A stretch of 5,690 nucleotides of DNA from Bacteroidota bacterium. Its GTDB lineage: Bacteria > Bacteroidota > Bacteroidia > Bacteroidales > VadinHA17. The notes beneath the pieces were generated by a model that made no database searches, was not told the origin of the DNA, and worked only from the letters and a program-made list of their open reading frames with translations. Position numbers and translations under genes: made by a program. Every line of letters starts with the position of its first letter. Positions within the stretch are counted from its first letter, which is position 1. The DNA lies in contig SBFZ01000316.1 of the NCBI GenBank assembly GCA_006227095.1, positions 1-5,690 of the forward strand, in the 5' to 3' direction. Below are positions 1 through 5,690 of this stretch, piece by piece.

Positions 1-489
1 CTGTACTCCTTCGTGGCTGGCATCCTCATCCACATTGAGCCTGTCTTCCACCAGGCTGATAATGGGAAGAAGGATGTTTGTGCTTCCCAGCCAGTTAAAG
101 ACATAGTCAATACAGCACAGTTCCTCGCTGTCAAGTCTTATAGCCATCTCCCGGGAGACGGGAGCGAGTATCACAATCGGTATTTCAGGCCAGTCTGTCT
201 TTATCTTCAGTGAGAGGTCGAATGGATCCATGTCACTTATGCTCAGCATGTTTATGACAAGGTCGATCTTGCCCCTGCCAAGCGCTTTCAGTGCTTCTGC
301 AGCAGAAGTGACATGGATAAACTGAGGAGGATAACGGAGATTGAACGAGACATAGTCATTGAATACCTTCTCGTCAATTTTTCCGTCCTCCTCCATTATA
401 AAGGCATCGTACCTGCTGCAGATCAGGAGTACATACCTGACCCTTTTCTGCATCAGGAGCTCGAAGGAGGTCTCTCTGAAGATGTCTTT

Positions 490-492
<3 letters not shown>
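1..492 (-). CDS. Receiver-like N-terminus of a putative PEP/pyruvate-binding (PEP synthase-like) protein, partial at the left edge
   Basis: The frame is open for 164 codons from a GTG at 492-490 to the window edge with no stop. The gdhA stop codon lies in the same frame two codons upstream, so this GTG is the most upstream possible start; a purine-rich AGGGAG sits 11 bases before it. The next ATG is codon 14. Residues 18-150 resemble a CheY-like receiver: strand 1 is RYVLLICSRYDAF (19-31) and strand 3 is KIDLVINML (75-83). Met82 occupies the place of the phosphorylated Asp, so this is probably a pseudo-receiver. It aligns without gaps from Tyr20 to Met82 with residues 598-660 of the large plus-strand protein, and again at DYVFNWLGS (129-137) against DNVFVWNGD. 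By that relation the unseen remainder probably holds a second receiver and an ATP-grasp PEP/pyruvate-binding domain, but this is inference. It is likely cotranscribed with gdhA, 3 bases upstream. No membrane segment or signal peptide is visible. Confidence 0.82.
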
Positions 493-1992
<1,500 letters not shown>

Positions 1993-4900
1993 ATGGAAGA
2001 TTTATCAAAGTTACAGAAGGAGATGCAGAAACTTCTGGCTGAGAAGATTCAAAGCCAGAAAGGACTCTCCATTATCTATTCCATCAACAGGGTAATAAGC
2101 AAAAAATATACGGTGGGAGAAACCCTCTCTGAGATTGTCAGGGAGATCCCAAAGGCCTGGCAGTACTCAGAATATGCATATGCAAGGATCAAGTTTGACG
2201 GGCATGAATATCGCCTGCCCGGCTTCCGGGAGACCCGCTGGATACAGAAACAGATATTTGAGACATATGACAAGAAGTGGGGGGCTATTGATGTCTTCTA
2301 CACCAAGCAGTTTCCCAGGGCTGATGAAGGCCCTTTCCTCCATGAGGAGCGGCAGCTGCTTGAAAATATAGCCACCATTGTCAGCAACTACCTCAATTCA
2401 CAGCTGGCTTCTGACCAGTCTCAGGGACCTGACCGGTTTGCAGAGGTATCACTCGAGCGGACTCAGAAGATAAGTGAAGAAAGGAATATCGATGATGCGC
2501 TGTTCCAGATATGCAGGAATATGCCCAGGTCATGGCAGTTCCCTGATTATGCAGTTGCCAGGATAGTCTATGGTGGCAAGGAGTACCTCAGCTCAGACAG
2601 GGATTTTTCCGAACATGAGTGGAGCCTCAGGGAAGAGTTCACCACCATTGACCGTAAATCAGGAACCATAGAATTCTTTTACCTGAAAGGTTTTCCGGCA
2701 ACATACTGGGAAACACACGTAGAGTCAGAAAAGGAACTTCTCTGGAATATGGCCAACCTGATCACAGGGTTTATCAATATCATCAAGGGCAACGAGATAA
2801 GGCAGCCGGCTGACAGAGAGGAAAAACAAAGTGATGAATCAAGGGCTGACAACCGGATTTTTTCGTGTGTAAATGAAATTTCAAAGAGCCTGCGAAACGG
2901 TCATTCGCTGGAAACAACACTTTCCGAGATCATTGAACTGATCCCGATGGCATTCAGGTTCCCGGAGCATATAGAGTGCCTTATTACCTATGACAATACC
3001 GGGTTCCGGTCACCTGGCTACGCCGATTCCACTGCTTTCCTCGAAGCTCCCTTCAAGACCATTTCGCCGAAGAGCGGATCAGTCAGGATTACATATACAG
3101 GTGATGTGGAAGAGGCCGGGGTTGAACCATTCCTTGAGGAGGAGAAACAGTTTGCCGAGACCCTGGCACTTCTTATCTCAGGGTTCATAAACCTTATCCA
3201 TGGTCTCGATTCGGTAATAGCAACACAGGAGGGGCTTAAGGAAATTCTGTACGAGAAGACCGAGCGTCTCAAGGAACTTTCATGCATCAACCAGACAACC
3301 TCGATACTTCAATCGGAAAAATCAGTTGAGAACGCTCTGAAGCGAATTGTGTACATATTGCCTGATGCCTGGCAATATCCGGAAAATACCGTGGCAAGAA
3401 TCAGTTTTGACGGCAAGGAATACATGTCACCGGGCTTCATCGTCACCAAATGGCGTCAGAGACAGCCTTTCCTTACCATTGACGACAGGTTCGGCGAGGT
3501 GGAGATCTATTATACGAAGGAATATCCCGAGATTGATGAGGGGCCCTTCATGAAGGAGGAGCGTGACCTGATAAACAACCTGGCAACACTTATCTGCAAT
3601 TACCTGAATACCGTACAGGGTGAGGTTGCAATAAAAAAATACCGGTCTGACGAGGAGCTGAAGCAGAAATACGAAGCAGCCCGTGATTTCCTGCTGAACA
3701 AGCGGAAGCTGCTTCAGAACTTCCTGGAGAAGAATAACTATGACCGTGATATCTTCCATGACCTGATGAAGTTCAAGGTAAGGGAGATACTTATCATCTC
3801 AAACCTTTATGATGCTTACAGCCTCGAGAGGGAAGGGAAGTTTTCCGATTATATACTTGGTGTTTACTACCAGCTGAACCTGACCTCCATTCCAAGAATT
3901 ACCGGGGTATCTTCTTTCGAAGAGGCTTTTGAGAAACTCTATTCGAGGCATTTTGACCTCATCATCATAATGGTGGGGGTAGACCGGAAAGCCCCGATGG
4001 AGATAGCTGCCAGGCTTAAGGCACTTTACAAGTATATCCCTATTTACCTGTTGCTCAACAACAACCAGTACATAGGTTATTTTCAGGGTGAGCAGAAAAG
4101 GACCAGCCTGATAGACAATGTTTTCGTATGGAACGGTGACTCCAGGATATTCTTTGCCATGGTCAAGCAGCTGGAGGACTATGTCAATGCGGAAAATGAC
4201 ACGAAGGTAGGCTACAGCAGGATCATCCTGCTGGTTGAAGACTCTCCGAAATACTATTCCAGGTATATCCCGCTGCTCTATCACTGCGTGATGGAACAGA
4301 CAAGGCGTATCATTGAAGATGTAAGCACCATGGACGAGCTTTACAAGGTGCTGCGCCTCAGGGTACGGCCGAAAATACTGATGGCTTCCAACTATGAGGA
4401 GGCAGTGCAGATTTTCGACAAGTACAAGGATTTCTTCCTCTGCCTGATTACAGATATTAAATTTGAGAAGAACTCAAAGTTTGATGAAAAAGCCGGGTTC
4501 GAACTGGTAAGGTACATCAAGTCGGAGATACCTGACCTGCCAACCATAATTCAGTCTTCTGACCGCAGCAATGAGCAGATGGCAAGGGATCTCAACTGCG
4601 TCTTCATCCACAAGAACTCTGACACCCTGGCACAGGATATAAGGAACTTCATCAGTTATAACCTGGGATTCGGCGATTTCATTTACCAGGACGAGACAGG
4701 AAGGACGGTCGGGACTGCCAAAAACATGAATGAGTTTGAGCAGCAGCTGCAATCGATCCCCATCGAGACTCTACTTTATCATGCCAGCCGGAACCACTTT
4801 TCACTCTGGCTTACTGCGCGTGGGGAGATTCAGCTTGCCAGGGAGATAGCACCGAAAAAGATCAGTGATTTCAGGGATCCTGAGGCTCTTCGTGACTACC

Positions 4901-5690
4901 TGGTAAGGATAGTCAAGCAGCTCAAGTATGAAAAGAACAAGGGTAAGATCGTTGATTTTGATGAGACGCTGATAACTGAAGAAAGCAACATCATTCAGCT
5001 GTCTCCCGGAGCCCTTGGCGGAAAGGGGAGGGGACTTGCGTTCATTCACACCCTCATTTACAATTTTGACATCTCGCATTTTGTTCCGGGGATAAATATC
5101 AAGGCGCCCAGAACCTTCATAATCGGCACAAACGAATTCGAGGATTTTCTTGACAATAACAGGCTCAGAAGCAGGGTGTACCAGGAGGCCAGCTATGAGA
5201 AGATCAAGGAGCTCTTCATCAGGGGCAGGCTTACACCTGTACTGGAGAAAAAGCTTCGAATCATACTGGGAAAAATAAAAAAGCCCCTTGCAGTCAGGTC
5301 ATCAGGATTATTTGAGGACTCACTTATGCAGCCATTTGCGGGGATCTTTGAGACTTTCCTTGTGCCCAACAGCAATGAGGATATTGAGATCCGCCTCCGG
5401 CAGCTTACCGATGCAATTAAACTGGTTTACGCATCAATATATTCCGAAACGGCCCGGGGTTACATCAATGCCATCAATTACAAGATCGAGGAGGAGAAGA
5501 TGGCAGTAATTCTCCAGGAGGTAGTGGGAGAGCAATATGAAGAGTTTTATTATCCTCATATCAGCGGGGTAAGCCAGTCATACAATTATTACCCGTTCGG
5601 TCATATGCAGCCGGAAGACGGGTTTGCAGTGATAGCCGTGGGCCTTGGCACCTATGTTGTCGAGGGGGAAAAGGCTTTCAGGTTTACACC
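1993..5690 (+). CDS. Multi-sensor, dual-receiver PEP/pyruvate-binding (PPDK_N-like ATP-grasp) protein, partial at the right edge
   Basis: The frame is open for 1232 codons with no stop. An in-frame TGA at 1984-1986 makes the ATG at 1993 the first start. Domains: N-terminal helix (1-34); four tandem sensor-like modules (cores at 52-136, 177-263, 317-401, 456-540); charged helical linker (541-596); degenerate receiver (597-735), with Met660 replacing the phospho-Asp; full receiver (742-890), with acidic pair Glu749/Asp750, phospho-Asp821 in CLITDIKF, Ser855 and Lys874, plus an extra helix near 777-793. The PPDK_N-like ATP-grasp region starts near 1003: glycine loop ALGGKGRGLA (Lys1011), AVRSSGLFEDS (Arg1102), FAGIFETFL (1115-1123) and a later SGV...AVGLGTYVVEGE stretch. 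These match PEP synthase landmarks (GGKGANL, VRSSATAED, FAGQQETFL). The phosphohistidine and PEP-binding domains would lie beyond the edge, if present. No membrane segment or signal peptide is seen, so it is probably cytosolic. A phosphorelay input is likely, but its partner kinase is not in the window. The exact reaction is unknown. Confidence 0.9.
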   Translation, partial: MEDLSKLQKEMQKLLAEKIQSQKGLSIIYSINRVISKKYTVGETLSEIVREIPKAWQYSEYAYARIKFDGHEYRLPGFRETRWIQKQIFETYDKKWGAIDVFYTKQFPRADEGPFLHEERQLLENIATIVSNYLNSQLASDQSQGPDRFAEVSLERTQKISEERNIDDALFQICRNMPRSWQFPDYAVARIVYGGKEYLSSDRDFSEHEWSLREEFTTIDRKSGTIEFFYLKGFPATYWETHVESEKELLWNMANLITGFINIIKGNEIRQPADREEKQSDESRADNRIFSCVNEISKSLRNGHSLETTLSEIIELIPMAFRFPEHIECLITYDNTGFRSPGYADSTAFLEAPFKTISPKSGSVRITYTGDVEEAGVEPFLEEEKQFAETLALLISGFINLIHGLDSVIATQEGLKEILYEKTERLKELSCINQTTSILQSEKSVENALKRIVYILPDAWQYPENTVARISFDGKEYMSPGFIVTKWRQRQPFLTIDDRFGEVEIYYTKEYPEIDEGPFMKEERDLINNLATLICNYLNTVQGEVAIKKYRSDEELKQKYEAARDFLLNKRKLLQNFLEKNNYDRDIFHDLMKFKVREILIISNLYDAYSLEREGKFSDYILGVYYQLNLTSIPRITGVSSFEEAFEKLYSRHFDLIIIMVGVDRKAPMEIAARLKALYKYIPIYLLLNNNQYIGYFQGEQKRTSLIDNVFVWNGDSRIFFAMVKQLEDYVNAENDTKVGYSRIILLVEDSPKYYSRYIPLLYHCVMEQTRRIIEDVSTMDELYKVLRLRVRPKILMASNYEEAVQIFDKYKDFFLCLITDIKFEKNSKFDEKAGFELVRYIKSEIPDLPTIIQSSDRSNEQMARDLNCVFIHKNSDTLAQDIRNFISYNLGFGDFIYQDETGRTVGTAKNMNEFEQQLQSIPIETLLYHASRNHFSLWLTARGEIQLAREIAPKKISDFRDPEALRDYLVRIVKQLKYEKNKGKIVDFDETLITEESNIIQLSPGALGGKGRGLAFIHTLIYNFDISHFVPGINIKAPRTFIIGTNEFEDFLDNNRLRSRVYQEASYEKIKELFIRGRLTPVLEKKLRIILGKIKKPLAVRSSGLFEDSLMQPFAGIFETFLVPNSNEDIEIRLRQLTDAIKLVYASIYSETARGYINAINYKIEEEKMAVILQEVVGEQYEEFYYPHISGVSQSYNYYPFGHMQPEDGFAVIAVGLGTYVVEGEKAFRFT
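2146..3612 (+). repeat. Four-fold tandem protein-module repeat within the large CDS
   Basis: Four diverged copies of an approximately 85-residue module are encoded at 2146-2400, 2521-2781, 2941-3195 and 3358-3612, joined by helical spacers. The pattern is a leading helix, then P-x-(A/S)-W-Q-(Y/F), A-R-I-x-(F/Y), a glycine turn and E-Y, a central W, a G-x-(I/V)-(E/D)-(V/I/F) strand with Y, DEGPF, EER-x-L and a final helix ending in YLN or FIN. Copies 1 and 4 are closest: about 45 of 85 residues are identical in an ungapped hand alignment. Copy 2 keeps W-Q-F and A-R-I but loses DEGPF. Copy 3 loses the tryptophans and most signature residues. Similar soluble modules (AWQYPE...ARI...DEGPF.KEER) occur beside PAS and GAF domains in histidine kinases, so a ligand- or signal-sensing role is likely, but the ligand is unknown. 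The repeat is detected in protein, not as recent DNA duplication. Confidence 0.85.

Noticed and set aside
3799..4284. A 161-codon open frame on the minus strand inside the large plus-strand gene
   Set aside because: It is antisense to the receiver region, whose plus-strand translation has clear family motifs. The minus-strand product shows no recognisable domain, so it is a shadow of biased codon use.
4981..5690. Calling the plus-strand gene a standard PEP synthase (ppsA) or pyruvate phosphate dikinase (ppdK)
   Set aside because: Only the ATP-grasp part is visible. The catalytic phosphohistidine and PEP-binding domains are outside the window, and the long sensor/receiver N-terminus is not found in those enzymes.

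Overview
The window looks like part of a Bacteroidota chromosome, probably a Bacteroidales-type anaerobe. This is inferred from the protein families (a Bacteroides/E. coli-like hexameric GdhA and receiver-linked PEP/pyruvate-binding proteins), an A/T-rich leader without a clear Shine-Dalgarno before either divergent gene, and near-consensus but not exact TAnnTTTG-like promoter elements. No marker gene fixes the species. There are no RNA genes, mobile elements or CRISPR arrays.

Layout: on the minus strand, a complete NADP-type glutamate dehydrogenase gene (gdhA, 1839 to 496) is followed after 3 bases by a second minus-strand gene that runs off the left edge (492 to 1). The visible 164 residues of that gene are a receiver-like domain. 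A 153-base intergenic region (1840-1992) separates gdhA from a very long plus-strand gene that starts at 1993 and is still open at the right edge (1232 codons seen). Coding density is high and the window is otherwise filled.

The plus-strand protein is the most notable item. In order it has a short N-terminal helix, four tandem copies of an approximately 85-residue soluble sensor-like module, a helical linker, a degenerate receiver-like domain, a second receiver with the phosphorylation residues intact, and the N-terminal ATP-grasp (PEP/pyruvate-binding, PPDK_N-like) domain of the PEP synthase/pyruvate phosphate dikinase family. The left-edge minus-strand protein begins exactly where the degenerate receiver of the large protein begins and aligns with it without gaps across the core. 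The two genes flanking gdhA are therefore paralogues, one with and one without the sensor array.

Working idea (inference): these are cytoplasmic signal-responsive ATP-grasp proteins at the PEP/pyruvate node, placed beside the main ammonium-assimilating enzyme. That would suggest a carbon/nitrogen balance locus. The catalytic phosphohistidine and PEP-binding domains are not inside the window for either protein, so real PEP synthase activity cannot be claimed.
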